Position numbers and translations under genes: made by a program. DNA of 64,000 bases from Paraspadella gotoi (lineage: Eukaryota > Chaetognatha), in NCBI GenBank assembly GCA_051294375.1, contig CM119269.1, positions 2,534,699 through 2,598,698 on the forward strand. The letters run 5' to 3'. Each line of letters begins with the position of its first letter. The first letter of the stretch is position 1. Positions 23,966 to 36,588 of this stretch are shown here, piece after piece. A model generated the notes under the pieces. It was not told the DNA's origin, searched no databases, and saw nothing but the letters and a program-made list of their open reading frames with translations.

Positions 23966-25025
23966 CTTTGAGTTAAGATTGAGACCAAAGAATGGGGGAC
24001 ATGTATTGTATAGGTCACCCCTCACTAACCAGACGCTCATTCTATTTCTCATTGGCCAATTTTTAATTCTATCTTCCATTGGCAATTTCTAATTCTCGAA
24101 AGGTTTACGTCCTTCCCTCGCCTTACCCAATAGTCGCTCCTCTCCATCTCGGGTCAACTTCCAACGTTAAAAGACTTACCGCCTCAAGCCACTTACTTCC
24201 ATTCATCTTCGACCAAAGGTTATCTATTGTTTACCTCAGTGAGAAATCTCGGTTTTCTAGAGAGACAAACCTCGTCGTCGTTCGTTGTCGTCGTCGTTTT
24301 CGTCGTCGTTTTCGTCGTCGTTGTGCCCGTTGTTCTCGTCGTCGTTATAGTCTCTCTCCAAAGGGGAAAGGAATTTATTATTAAGCCTAAGTATCTTTTT
24401 TCGCCGATAGTGGCGGGGATTTTTTTTGGGGAGAAGTTGGTGAGGTTGTGAAATTGAACAATCATTCTCACGTCATTGCAGAGATAATTATTATTTAGGT
24501 CTCACAAGTCCTCTCTGCTCCTCTCTACTCCTTTTCTCTCCTCTCTCTCCTCTCTCTCTCTCTCTCCATCCTCTCCTTTCCTCTCTTTATCTCTCTCGAT
24601 TGAGTAGCCTGCGACCAATTAAATAGGGACACTCGGCAGTTTTCCCTTTTTCGAGCCGCTCAGACATCGACGCGATTAAATGATTAATCTCCAGGTAGGA
24701 GTTCGAAATCCGGGGACCCGAGCCATGCCATGCTGCGGGCAAGCCGATCGATATTTCACTCTGAACGATGCGTCTATTTGCAAAGAGGGATTGAAGGAGG
24801 AGAGGAGTGAGAGGATGAGGATGAGGAGTAAGAAGTTGAGAAGAAAGACAAGTTTAGACCTGCCCCCTTTTAGATTGAGGGTCATCGGGGAACGAGGGTT
24901 CGAAGGGGTCACCTCAAGCCTTCCAGCGTTGATATTTTCTTTTTGAGGGAAATACGAAAAATGATTGTGGGTTTGAAAATGAATCCCGATTAAAACCTGC
25001 GTTGGTTCACTGTTCGGTACGTTAA
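20967..25025 (-). repeat. Right arm of the inverted duplication
   Basis: Reverse-complement match to 15642-19788, inner end at TTTTAAGCCGAGAC. Shared landmarks include the CGACGACG run at 21015-21055, the AATAAACGCC landmark (reverse) near 21808-21835, a reversed HINE-like copy at 22418-22682, the polypyrimidine array, and the outer end at about 25025 just before a 25-N gap. No gene is recognised. Confidence 0.88.
22418..22682 (-). mobile_element. HINE-like element, diverged copy in the right arm
   Basis: Reverse-oriented counterpart of the 17912-18170 copy, with CGAGTACTCGCGG at its left end and GGAATTACC at its right. Confidence 0.5.
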
Positions 25026-25043
25026 TATTAGTATCTCCTCTCC

Positions 25044-25068
25044 NNNNNNNNNNNNNNNNNNNNNNNNN
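25044..25068. other. Assembly gap (25 N)
   Basis: A 25-N placeholder at the outer end of the right arm, so that end may be an assembly join. Confidence 0.98.
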
Positions 25069-26860
<1,792 letters not shown>

Positions 26861-26870
26861 TCCATCTCAT

Positions 26871-27515
26871 CAGCCATTATCAAAACTCATCTCCTAATCC
26901 TTATCCTTATTAAAACTCATCTGCTAATCCTTATCAAAACTCATCTCTTAATCCTTATCAAAACTCATCTGCTAATCCTTATCAAAACTCATCTGCTAAT
27001 CCTTATCAAAACTCATCTGCTAATCCTTATCAAAACTAATCTGCTAATCCTTATCAAAACTCATCTGCTAATCCTTATCAAAACTCATTTGCTAATCCTT
27101 ATAAAAGCTCATCTTCTAATATTATCAAAACTCATCTCAGTAGTATATACTGGACAGTGAGATGGATATATATATATATATCTCATTGTCCAGTATATAC
27201 TACTATCTCCTAATCCCTATCAAAACTCATCTGCTAATCCTTATCAAAACTCATCTGCTAATCCTTATCAAAACTCATCTCCTAATCCTTATCAAAACTC
27301 ATCTCTTAATCCTTATCAAAAATCATCTCTTAATCCTCATCAAATTTCATTTCCTAATCCTCATCAAAACTCGTCTCTTAATCCTCATCAAAACTCATCT
27401 CCTAATCCTCATCAAAACTCATCTGCTAATCCTTATCAAAATTCATTTCCTAATCCTCTTCAAAACTCATTTCCTAATCCGCATCAAAACTCATCTCCTA
27501 ATCTTTATCAAAACT
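26871..27515 (+). repeat. 24-bp minisatellite
   Basis: Tandem copies of AATCCTTATCAAAACTCATC plus TGCT, CTCT or TCCT, about 25 units, split by the 66-bp insertion at 27139-27204. Because 24 is a multiple of three, one frame stays open and gives an ILIKTHLL repeat; this is a by-product, not a gene. Confidence 0.93.
27139..27204. mobile_element. 66-bp hairpin insertion with 5-bp flanking duplication
   Basis: The segment interrupts the 24-bp array. Its two 25-bp ends are inverted repeats with one mismatch (AGTAGTATATACTGGACA... and ...GTCCAGTATATACTACT), around a TA-rich loop. ATCTC occurs immediately before (27134-27138) and after (27205-27209), and removing the insert with one ATCTC restores the array unit. 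This fits a tiny MITE. An expressed hairpin RNA is possible but unsupported. Confidence 0.75.
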
Positions 27516-28800
27516 TTCCTCCCCAAGGGAGAATCGCCCCGCCCCCTTCTCCGCCCCCCCTAAGGTTGTCACGCCTTCGTCGGCTTCGACTCTTTCTGTC
27601 AAACGCCAGTCATCGAGACGACGCGCGGTCCTTTGAATCAATACCCCCTTTGCCGAGTTGACGAATTTGTCGTCGTTGTTTCTTGCCGAACATTCTTCAC
27701 TAAAAATTCTTAGATCTTTCCGGCAGAATTTGACCGTGGATCTTGCACTGTTTCTCACATTTCTCACATTAGCGTGATCGTTATCACGCTCATCATCATA
27801 ATTAATCATAATCGTCATCATCATCGTCATCATCATCATCATCGTCATCATCATCATCATCATTTTTGAATCCACTTAAATCCTTACCTTCAAAAATAGT
27901 GAAATAACTTACCCTCTTTCATCTGACTCAATTTTCCCTTCCATTAACGTCGTTTCTTTCCTTCCATCTTTTCCTTTCCTTCCTCCACCCAATCTCTCCC
28001 TTTCCTTCCTCACCCGCCCTCACCCGCTTGACCCCACCTCGACGGACCTCACCTTCGACTCGGGTCGGCGTCTTTAACGAGGATTGGGTTTAGCCGCCAA
28101 CTTGCCCGACCATTTATCATTCGTTGACCGACGCCGAGAGGGCAGACGGACTCGCCAGCCACCCGCCAGCCACCCGTCAGCCACACGCCACTACTTACTA
28201 CCACTCGCTGGCCACTGTTCAAGACTTTTTCACCGACTTTGCTCTGCCAAGTATTCAATATTTAGATTCCACTGACCTTTATTTATCTCTGTCGCTTTCC
28301 GACTCGCTCACTTTCTTTTTCACTTACCCGAAATAACTGGCCAGCGTTCAACTTTACCCTTTCGGCTTGAATCTTTCTCCAGTTATCGTTCACTGAAACC
28401 CATTGTCATTTCTCCGTCATTTAACAAACCTACTCAGTATCTAGATTAGATTGACCCTGGGAAAGACAATACTTTCTACCACTAAAAAAGAACCATGGTA
28501 ACTTTCTGAAAGACTCTCCCAACCCTGGGAAAACACTCGGTCACCTGAAAGTAAAAGAAGAATCATTTATTCCAGAAACTTGACCAGTGACCAGCGACCA
28601 TCATGGACCTCAACTCACAGACCGACCGACCATGGATTAATCGCCGAGAAATAACCTTCGCCAACTGACAGACTTCATTTCTTTCTCTCACTTCCATATT
28701 TCATCTCTCGCTTTTTTTCTTATTTTCTTTTTCCTTCTTTTGTTTTCCATTTGTTTCATTTAATCTCATTTTCCGTTTACCCTCTGTTTTATGGATTCTT
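27516..28800. other. Intergenic DNA with short ATC and AGCCACCC repeats
   Basis: Contains a (CAT/ATC)n run at about 27790-27865 and three AGCCACCCG-like units near 28157-28185. Short open frames are not convincing. Confidence 0.5.
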
Positions 28801-28811
28801 GTCACCTTTTT

Positions 28812-28955
28812 TTGCCACTTCTCTCTTGGATGTTATCTCTGTGAATAGAAATAATTTTTGCCATCTCTCTCTTGGATGTTATCTCGGTAAATAGAAATAA
28901 TTTTGCCACTTCTCTCTTGGATGTTATCTCAGTAAATAGAAATAATTTTCGCCAT
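28812..28955 (+). repeat. Three-copy tandem repeat of about 46 bp
   Basis: TTGGATGTTATCTC followed by AATAGAAATAATTTT recurs at about 28827, 28872 and 28917. Confidence 0.85.
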
Positions 28956-29042
28956 CTCTCTATCTCTTCTTCTCTTTTTCGTTTTCTCCCCGAATCTCAC
29001 TCGCTCATCGCCTTTCGTTGACCTCAACGACCGCGGTTCGCG

Positions 29043-29077
29043 CCTCCCATTGGCCCAACGTTACAGCCAATGGGAGG
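29043..29077 (+). promoter_or_regulatory. Palindromic pair of CCAAT boxes
   Basis: CCTCCCATTGGC at 29043-29054 and its exact reverse complement GCCAATGGGAGG at 29066-29077 are separated by 11 bp. Two inverted CCAAT boxes about one and a half helical turns apart suit NF-Y binding. The arms could also form a hairpin. Confidence 0.4.
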
Positions 29078-29097
29078 TCAAATACTCGCCGTTAAAA

Positions 29098-29286
29098 ATA
29101 CGCCGGGGATCTAACGACGACGACGACGATGACGACGACGACGACATTAACGGTGGCAGTGACTGTGATGGAGATTTATTACGAAAAACTAAGACGACAC
29201 CGAAAAAGCCGAACCTTTTATTTTCAGATTTAGAAACAAAATTATTGAAATTTAATCGTGAAATTGAGGAGAAATCGAAGGTTTGA
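29098..29286 (+). CDS. Possible exon: acidic run then charged helix
   Basis: The open frame has no ATG of its own. It encodes ten Asp residues from GAC/GAT repeats, then LLRKTKTTPKKPNLLFS and an amphipathic DLETKLLKFNREIEEKSK, and stops at 29284. An AG acceptor-like site (TTTATTTTCAG, near 29227) and a GAAG|GTTTG junction near 29280 lie inside. The mixed composition beyond the Asp run is more protein-like than nearby DNA and a CCAAT pair lies just upstream, but I recognise no family. Confidence 0.2.
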   Translation: MRRGSNDDDDDDDDDDINGGSDCDGDLLRKTKTTPKKPNLLFSDLETKLLKFNREIEEKSKV

Positions 29287-29299
29287 TTCTACTGTAATA

Positions 29300-29878
29300 A
29301 TCGAGCTGAAACAAGTCAGTTTATGGATGAAAAAAATATAACAACTATAAAAAACAGTAAAAAACAATTAACTATATTTTGCAGCAAAATTGTTTTTCTT
29401 TCAACAAATATCTTTTATTTGAAATAAAAACAGACATGTTTCGACTTTAATTTCGAGTCTTCACTATCGAAAATATTTTGCGAAACCAAAGAACTATTTA
29501 GCAGCGCTTTGGTACAACGTATATAGTAAAATTAAAACATTTACCCATTTCGTCTCGTTTTTCACGATTTCAACCCTCGTTTGAAAAACATAAAACACAA
29601 AACAAAAACAATAACGAACCGAAAAAAAAAATTAAATAACAAAAAAAAAAAAAAGAAAAAAATAAAGCCCAGACTGGATCAGTGACTGACAGATTCCCGG
29701 GAGAATAGATCGACGCGTTTTCCTGTTTTGTTCTCCGTCCGTTTCTATCTCTGTCTCTGTCTCTATCCCCCCTTCTCTTTCGCTCTTTCAGGCTACAACG
29801 ACAGGAGATGCCACTCGCTCTTGTCCTTTGTTGTCTCATGACCGTTAATCCGCAATACATTCTAATCACTTTAGAAAA

Positions 29879-29917
<39 letters not shown>

Positions 29918-30300
29918 CAGAAAGAAAATTTAATGGAAGAGACAACTGCAAATTAAATCAAGCGGATGAGATTTTTTTTCAAATTGGCTCGATGATGAAT
30001 TCATGTCTTGATTTCATTATCATCTCTGTCCGTCACCTGATGCATTTCAAACTCACATTTTCCGCGTTGCCCTCATTAAAAAAATACAGCGGGTAATTTT
30101 TTTCCTCCAACGGTGTTGTTAATTAATTACCGTTTTCATATGACAAGTGAAAAAAGGCTTGAACGTTGTAATGGGTCGGTCAGTTACTCGTCTGTAATAT
30201 TTTAAAAATGATTTGTCCGTACCAATAAATATAAAACATCCCGCAAAGAACAAAAGAATAAATAAAAACTTACAAACAAACTAACCCCCCCAAAAAAAAT
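29300..30300. other. AT-rich intergenic DNA
   Basis: Holds poly-A near 29620-29660, a (GA)n run at 29880-29912 and no coding signal I can support. Confidence 0.5.
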
Positions 30301-30319
30301 AAATAAACGAAGGGAAATT

Positions 30320-30460
30320 GGGGTTTCCATCGCCGTCGCGCGAAACATGGCGTCTTGCCGTCTCGATAATGGAGGTCAGCGCCCCCGAGCGTCCCCCAGC
30401 GACCAGCGCCCTCTAGGCTCTCTTCGTCTTCCGCTCTCCTAACGTACGCTCGCGAAAATC
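30320..30460 (+). promoter_or_regulatory. CpG-rich stretch with a short ATG frame
   Basis: GC-rich segment with ATGGCGTCTTGCCG at 30347, which opens a 31-codon frame (MASCRLDNGGQRPR...) ending at 30442. It may be part of a promoter or first exon; codon content gives no family. Confidence 0.25.
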
Positions 30461-30504
30461 AGAGAAAAGTGTCGCTGACCGACGAAGAAGCTTTATCAGT
30501 CATC

Positions 30505-30590
30505 GTCTTTCTCATCGTCGTTGTCGTCGTCGTTGGACCCGAAGTCATCGTCGTCGTTGTCGTCGTCTTCTTTGTTGTCGTTGTTGTTAA
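30505..30590 (+). repeat. (GTC)n/(GTT)n trinucleotide repeat
   Basis: Irregular CGTCGT and GTTGTC units. Confidence 0.85.
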
Positions 30591-30940
30591 GTATAGAAAG
30601 AGTTTTCTTATTTTCGTCAGTTTCGGCGAAAACATAAAAATGGCGGTCATCGACATCTAACTTCTCAGTTACGATTGATTCCTTTTTTGTCACTTAGTTT
30701 CATACATGGTTTCAGTCGAAAACGCGACATTGTCATCTCGCTATGGTCATTGGTTACGTGGTCGTCATCATAATCGACGTCGTCGTGGTCTTAGTTATCG
30801 GATTCATTCCAAATCACGATGATATTGTTCGAAACAATTCAGGTGTGGATAAGGCGCAAAGTTGGATGAAGAATACTATCCGTAACTTCTCTGCCCCCTC
30901 AGCAGCCATGGAACGGGTTCTGGGCTTGGAACCAGGCTCG

Positions 30941-31417
30941 NNNNNNNNNNNNNNNNNNNNNNNNNNNNNNNNNNNNNNNNNNNNNNNNNNNNNNNNNNNN
31001 NNNNNNNNNNNNNNNNNNNNNNNNNNNNNNNNNNNNNNNNNNNNNNNNNNNNNNNNNNNNNNNNNNNNNNNNNNNNNNNNNNNNNNNNNNNNNNNNNNNN
31101 NNNNNNNNNNNNNNNNNNNNNNNNNNNNNNNNNNNNNNNNNNNNNNNNNNNNNNNNNNNNNNNNNNNNNNNNNNNNNNNNNNNNNNNNNNNNNNNNNNNN
31201 NNNNNNNNNNNNNNNNNNNNNNNNNNNNNNNNNNNNNNNNNNNNNNNNNNNNNNNNNNNNNNNNNNNNNNNNNNNNNNNNNNNNNNNNNNNNNNNNNNNN
31301 NNNNNNNNNNNNNNNNNNNNNNNNNNNNNNNNNNNNNNNNNNNNNNNNNNNNNNNNNNNNNNNNNNNNNNNNNNNNNNNNNNNNNNNNNNNNNNNNNNNN
31401 NNNNNNNNNNNNNNNNN
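30941..31417. other. Assembly gap (477 N)
   Basis: The longest gap in the window, lying between two GC-rich flanks. Confidence 0.98.
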
Positions 31418-31457
31418 GTCGTTCCTTCGACTTCGACTTCGTAGATTTGGCCGCCAT
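31418..31457 (-). CDS. Candidate 5' end of a gene, cut by the gap (MAAKSTKSKSKER...)
   Basis: The minus strand reads CAACAAAATGGCGGCCAAATC: a strong initiation context and a match to the YY1-type AANATGGCGGC motif typical of TATA-less promoters. The frame gives 13 residues rich in Lys and Ser before the gap. The DNA upstream of the ATG (31460-31620) is GC-rich with many CpG, as expected for a promoter. Product unknown; Lys/Ser-rich starts are common in nuclear proteins, but that is not evidence of function. Confidence 0.4.
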
Positions 31458-31640
31458 TTTGTTGGCGAGGTCAGATCGCCCGACATTGCAGAGGGAGCGC
31501 CAAGCCTCCGACCCTCGGCCAAGTTACACGCGCCGCCATAAAATGAGAGCTCGGGGAGGAGGGGGTGTCGAGCGAAGGAGGGGGGAGCGAGGGGGGGGGA
31601 AGGCGGGGGGAAGGGGAGAGAAAGGGCGTGCCTCTTGTTC
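31458..31640 (-). promoter_or_regulatory. GC-rich putative promoter of the 31457 start
   Basis: CpG-containing DNA followed by a G-rich run on the plus strand (31555-31620), immediately upstream of the candidate start codon. Inferred from composition only. Confidence 0.3.
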
Positions 31641-31694
31641 TTTAGCCCGTCGTTGTTGCTGTCTATGTTTGCTCGTCCGGATGTTGATGCCATT

Positions 31695-31905
31695 TTCGTC
31701 GTCGTCGTCGTCGTCTTCTTGGTCATCGTCTTAGTCGCGGTCGTCGTCGTCGTCGTCGTCGTTGTCCATTTTCGTTTCGTTGTTTTTGTTATCGCCGCAA
31801 ATAAGTTTTTCTCTCCGAATATCGGTTTTTGTTTTTATTTTTTTTTGTTTCTTCTGTTGACCGGGAGTTGTCGTTGTCGTCGTTGTCGTCGTTGTTGTTT
31901 GAATC
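31695..31905 (+). repeat. (GTC)n trinucleotide repeats
   Basis: CGTCGTCGT runs at 31697-31770 and about 31868-31902, separated by T-rich DNA. Confidence 0.85.
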
Positions 31906-32305
31906 TTCCGCTTATCAAGAGTGGATTCGTCGACAACGAAAGTCCATTTTTCTTCCTCCGACGAATCATTTATATTTCAACGAATTCGAAAAAAAAAGAA
32001 AAAAAAAAGAAAAAAACAACCGGAGGATATCGAAACCGGTACATCTTCCTTTTTCTTTTTTCTTTTTTTTCTCTTCCCTTCTCATATTCTTTGGTTTCTA
32101 TTTCCTTTTTATTTTATTTTTTTTATCAACTCCTCTCATTACTTTCCATTCGTTTCTTTTCCTTCTGTTTTTCTTCTTTCTGATTTCTTTATATAAAAAC
32201 AAACCAAAACCCCCCCCCAAACAAAAAAACCAAAAATCTGCGGCCTTCGACTGCCCTCGCCTCTTCGCGGCTCCGGGTCGGCGACCGCATCCCAAGGGCT
32301 GGGCG

Positions 32306-32319
32306 TCTCTCTCTCTCCT

Positions 32320-32382
<63 letters not shown>

Positions 32383-32391
32383 TCTCTCTTT
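32306..32391 (+). repeat. (CT)n microsatellite
   Basis: CT run, pure over about 60 bases. Confidence 0.93.
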
Positions 32392-32920
32392 CGGGTCAGG
32401 CGAAGGCCACAAAAGAACAAAAACCGATTTTTCACCGTGCGTTTTACTTCGTTTTCCGCTTTTTTCGTTTCTTTATTTATTTATTTTCTCCGATTTTTTT
32501 TGTTATCTCGTTCATATTTTTTTTAAAATTGTTTTTGTTTTTTCGCTCTTATTTTTTTTAATCTATCGAAAGCTAGGTTACTTACCTCTTTTTTGCGTTA
32601 AAACAAGAAACGGCAGATGTCGCGTCGCTGTTACTTTTATTCACGTTTTCGCCTCACAAAGTGAAAGCGTGTCACAGTTCACACGATGAAAAAGTTGGTT
32701 AACAAACGTCTCATCGTTGTCTGCCAAGTAACTAGATAAGTACAAAATAGATAACTAGATAACTACGTAGACAAGTATGAAATATTTTAAAATGAAGTGT
32801 TAATGATTGACTCTAAAAATTAATTTAACTTAAAGCCCAGTAGTAGAGTTTGACGCAAAAACTAAAAGTAAGTCGTGGGATGATGGTGCCGCCTTTGAAC
32901 TTGCCAAACGAGAGTGACAA

Positions 32921-32986
32921 AAATTATAAATAAATTATAAATAAATTATAAATTATAAATAAATTATAAATAAATTATAAATAAAG
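32921..32986 (+). repeat. AT-rich 11-bp tandem repeat
   Basis: Tandem ATAAATAAATT units, about six copies with one short unit. Confidence 0.88.
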
Positions 32987-33084
32987 CTGAAGGTACAATG
33001 ACAAAAATTCTCAACTTTAAACAGAAACAGAAGTAAGAAATAAAATAATCTTTACCCACCCGATCCAGTGGCAAAGTTTAAACG

Positions 33085-33255
33085 GTTTAAACGGACCAAT
33101 CGAAAGGCCCGTCGCCTCCTCAGCTAATCCCACCCATCCCTCACCGCTCGGACCACTCCCGACCAATCACGACCTCTCCCCTCGAATCTAGCGACGTCCA
33201 ATGGCATCCCCGCGCTTCAAGTTTTCTCTTTCGCCCTCAATAAATACCAAAAAAA
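33085..33255 (+). promoter_or_regulatory. CCAAT cluster with downstream TATA-like site
   Basis: GACCAATC, GACCAATC and TCCAATGG occur at about 33096, 33159 and 33199 in GC-rich DNA, followed at about 33240 by AATAAATA. The spacing resembles a compact promoter reading rightwards, but the next ATG (33261) gives only a 12-codon frame. Confidence 0.3.
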
Positions 33256-33471
33256 TAAAAATGTGGCGCCGGGAAAAATATTGGGGCGATTTGAGTTGAG
33301 CAGAAATGAAGGATCAATGCGGTGGACGGGTTGTGTTATAGAATAAAGCCGAGCAAAAATATTAAAATCAAGTAGAATCGAAATTCGAGATCATGTTGAA
33401 CAGGCTTGTACCTGTGAACATTGATATAAAAAAAATATATATATTTTTAAATTTCAAAATTTTCGCATACG

Positions 33472-33797
33472 CTCATATTTATGCATAGTACTTATCATAG
33501 AACATGTTAAAATGTTAAAATAGATTTTTCTTATTTTTGAAGCAGATTCGAATTTCTGACGGAAAGTTGATATATTCATTAAGTGGGTCAAAATCATAAA
33601 AAACTGTTATAGTTAACCTATAAATTAATTTTAGTATAAAATTTATTTTTTAATTTTTAGCTAACCTAATGAAAGAGTTTTTGATTAAGACTTATATTTT
33701 CTTTTTATGAGGAATTCGAATCTGCATTCAAAACTAAAAAAAAACTATTTTCAAATTGTGAAATTTTCGAGGGTAAGTACTATGTATAAATATGAAG
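33472..33797. mobile_element. Foldback (MITE-like) element, about 326 bp
   Basis: The ends are inverted copies: CATATTTATGCATAGTACTTA at the left matches the reverse complement of the right end near 33775-33797, and the pairing continues inwards to GCAGATTCGAAT at about 33540 and its partner at about 33720. Arms are imperfect and AT-rich. The ATATAGTACTTA-like motif also occurs in the 15244-15474 foldback, so the two may be related. Confidence 0.6.
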
Positions 33798-33990
33798 ACA
33801 GACGACAGAAGACTTAAGAGACCGAAGACTGAAGAGACAGAAAACTGAAAAGACAGAAAGCTTAAGAGACAGAAGACTGAAAAGACAGAAGACTTAAGAG
33901 ACAGAAGACTGAAAAGACAGAAGACTTAAGAGACAGAAGACTGAAAAGACAGAGGTCTTAAGAGACAGAAGACTGAAAAGACAGAAGACT
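33798..33990 (+). repeat. 32-bp minisatellite
   Basis: Repeats of GACTTAAGAGACAGAAGACT followed by GAAAAGACAGAA, about six units, starting right at the end of the foldback. Confidence 0.88.
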
Positions 33991-34224
33991 GGAGATCAGG
34001 GCAAAGCGGAGGCGTCGAAGTGCGACAGACGACGTCAACTGACGAATTTTGATCGATGAGATTCGGAAATTCGATTCATAACGAAAAGTGAAGGAAAAAA
34101 AAAGAGGAAGATTGTGATATATTATTTTTATGTCAAGATTATATTGAAAAGAACTTTTAAAATCATTTCTAGCCATCCGGGCCTACCCAGAAACCAAAAC
34201 TTGAAGTTTTAAAAACCTAGAAGA

Positions 34225-34735
34225 GAGAGAGAGGATCGACTCTGATGATAGATGAATGAGAGAAATATGAAGAGACAGGATTGTGACCGCAGCGACGAGA
34301 GAGGATAAGAAACGATCTAGAACAAGCGAGAGTGAGAGAAGAGTATCCGCGGAGTAATTAAATTTATAACGAGCATTTACAAGTGATTTAGGATAACTTT
34401 TTCTACTTATTCGCGTAACCATTATTTGATATCCGGCCCTCAGCCACTATTTTTCTCTTTCCAGCTTTTTTTCTTTCTTTTCCTCCTTCATTTTTTTTCT
34501 CCTTTCTCGCGTTTAATTTTTTCTAACAACGCTGCTGATTCGGAAGAAAATGATGGAGAGCAGGAAAAAGAGAGATGGACGAGGAAGACTGAAGTCGCGA
34601 GGTCACTGGAGGAGAGAGAAGAGGAGATGAGAAGAGAGAGAGAGAGGAGAGAGAGAGATGAGAGGAGAGAGAGAGAGAGAAGTGAAAGTAGGAGAGGGTG
34701 CAGAGCGAGAAAATGTGAGAAAGAGTAAATGAATG
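34225..34735. other. GA-rich DNA, no supported gene
   Basis: Interrupted GA tracts at 34225-34245 and 34610-34690. Frames through them give Glu/Arg-rich peptides. Confidence 0.5.
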
Positions 34736-35853
34736 AGAGAGACGGCGAGCGCGAGTGCTTCGACTCACAAGACTCAGTCCACTTCTGTTTGAAATCATCG
34801 AACACATTAATCACAACAAAGTGAAAGAATCAGTTTCACCAGAAACTAAAAATTTTAAAGACGATACTGTTTTTTTTCTAGTCGATTTTCATATCATTTA
34901 CGCCATGCCATGCCATGCCGTAATGCAGAATTTTTCATCTATTACCCAGACTCATTTCGCCGCGCTAAAAGTCTTAAAAATAAATATCTAATTTCGAAAG
35001 TTAATAACTTTTATTACACTTATTTTTCGCTCGTTTTCATCCACGCCTTACCGACAATTTCGTCTCAGTCCCGCAAAGATATCCTTTTGTTATTCCTATC
35101 ATGCAAAACCAACTCTTTTTCGAGATGGCTTTCTCGCGCGGTCCTTTTCTCAGAGAGAATAAAACTAAGAACGACGAACCCGAAGGACGCAACTGAAAAA
35201 GACTAAACCCTAAAGGGGAACACAGGATCTCGGACAAATGCCAACAACTCGTATTTCATTTGCGAGTATTTATGTTTTTCCCCTGTCGTCTTCGAACGTC
35301 ACCTCCATCTTCTACCGCGATCCCTCTGAGGTCTGAGTTACCAGAAATTCTTCTCCTCTTCCCCAAACCCCTATTCCCTGCTTTTCTGCCCCCCTCTTTC
35401 TACCCCCGCTTCCCCTCTTTTACCCCCGCTCCCTCTTCTACCCCCGGCCCCGCACTTTTCCCCTCGCCCCCCTCCCCGCCAAAAAAGTTTTTTCTCCATT
35501 AATTTTTCCTCGAAGATTCTCCACAGAAAAAAAAAAAAAATTCTCGTCAGCGAAAAAAAAAACTTTGGGCAAGTGACGTCTCCATTTATTTTCTCCAGTA
35601 TCTGTATCGCTCGACTCTGTGAATTTTTCTTCGAACGCTTTAAACGATCGAAAAGGCAAGAGAAAGAGTCGAGGTTTTTTTTATTATTATATATTTTTTT
35701 TATCACTCTCGCCCGAGGTATTTTAATTTCTGGATTAAAATTAATTCCCTGCAATTGTACGGCAAAAGCGGCAAAAGCGGCGAAAGAAAAAAAAAGAGAA
35801 AAAAATGATGGTATAAAGATTTATGGTTCGGTTCCAGCCAGCGAGAGAAGACT

Positions 35854-35928
35854 GTCACGTGACCGTCAGGCGACTGTCACGTGACCGTCACGCGTCTGTC
35901 ACTTATTTGACTCAAAATTTTCACGTGA
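35854..35928 (+). promoter_or_regulatory. Two GTCACGTGAC E-boxes plus a third CACGTG
   Basis: GTCACGTGAC occurs at 35854-35863 and 35876-35885, in a short direct repeat (GACTGTCACGTGACCGTCA), and TCACGTGA follows at 35921-35928. The 10-bp palindrome is the optimal site for USF and MiT/TFE bHLH-zip factors (the CLEAR element). Function here is inferred; no gene next to it is established. Confidence 0.4.
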
Positions 35929-36323
35929 TTGTCACCAAAACTGCGGATTCGAATCGGCGACAGCGGAGAGATTGAAAATTGCGATTGAATTTTGGTTTGT
36001 ATATTTGTACAATCTATATTTTAAAAAATTATCGTCAACTTTAGTCAGTTAAGTTTCGTCAACAAAGAATAAGCTGCCGCCGTCGTCGTCGTCGTCGTCG
36101 TTTTGTTGTTGTTGTTGTGCGAGAATCGAAGCCGAAGAACTTGATTCAGTTGAATCGTTTTTTGATGGAATTCATTCTTACTCTCGCGCCAAGGTTCTAA
36201 GTTTTATATGTCGTCGTCCGTAGTCGTCATTTTGGTCGTCGTTCCCCGTCGTCCCTCGCCTGATTCAGACACGAGAGGGTGACCTTGTCGGCGCAAATTG
36301 AAGCGTCTATCTCTGTTCTCACA

Positions 36324-36324
<1 letters not shown>

Positions 36325-36417
<93 letters not shown>

Positions 36418-36424
36418 CTCTCTG
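36325..36424 (+). repeat. (CT)n microsatellite
   Basis: CT run of about 100 bp with two interruptions. Confidence 0.93.
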
Positions 36425-36561
36425 CTTTATTTCCCCGGGATCTCGGCCCAAAGCCTAAGAGACCGAAATTCCAATGAATACTTCAGTTGTGACGTAATTG
36501 CGTATTCATCGTCCCAGAACCTATCAGCGCCGTCGCTCAATGAAATATTGCCAAAGCTTAC

Positions 36562-36588
36562 GTCATCAGCGATGCCAACATCCGCCAT
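36562..36588 (-). CDS. Possible first exon (MADVGIADD)
   Basis: The minus strand has ACCATGGCGGATG, a near-ideal start context, encoding MADVGIADD and followed at once by GTAAGC, a good donor. Without splicing, the frame continues 43 more codons (SLSDGADRFWDDEYAI...) with balanced amino-acid use before a stop at the CT repeat. Either reading could be real; no family is recognised. Confidence 0.25.

Noticed and set aside
24700-24720. Possible tRNA at GTTCGAAATCC, also 15945-15965 in the left arm
   Set aside because: The T-arm stem does not pair and no anticodon arm forms.
26871-27515. CRISPR array
   Set aside because: The 24-bp units are contiguous without unique spacers, and the context is eukaryotic.
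33085-33320. Histone-type gene after the CCAAT cluster
   Set aside because: The first ATG opens only 12 codons and no histone sequence follows on either strand.
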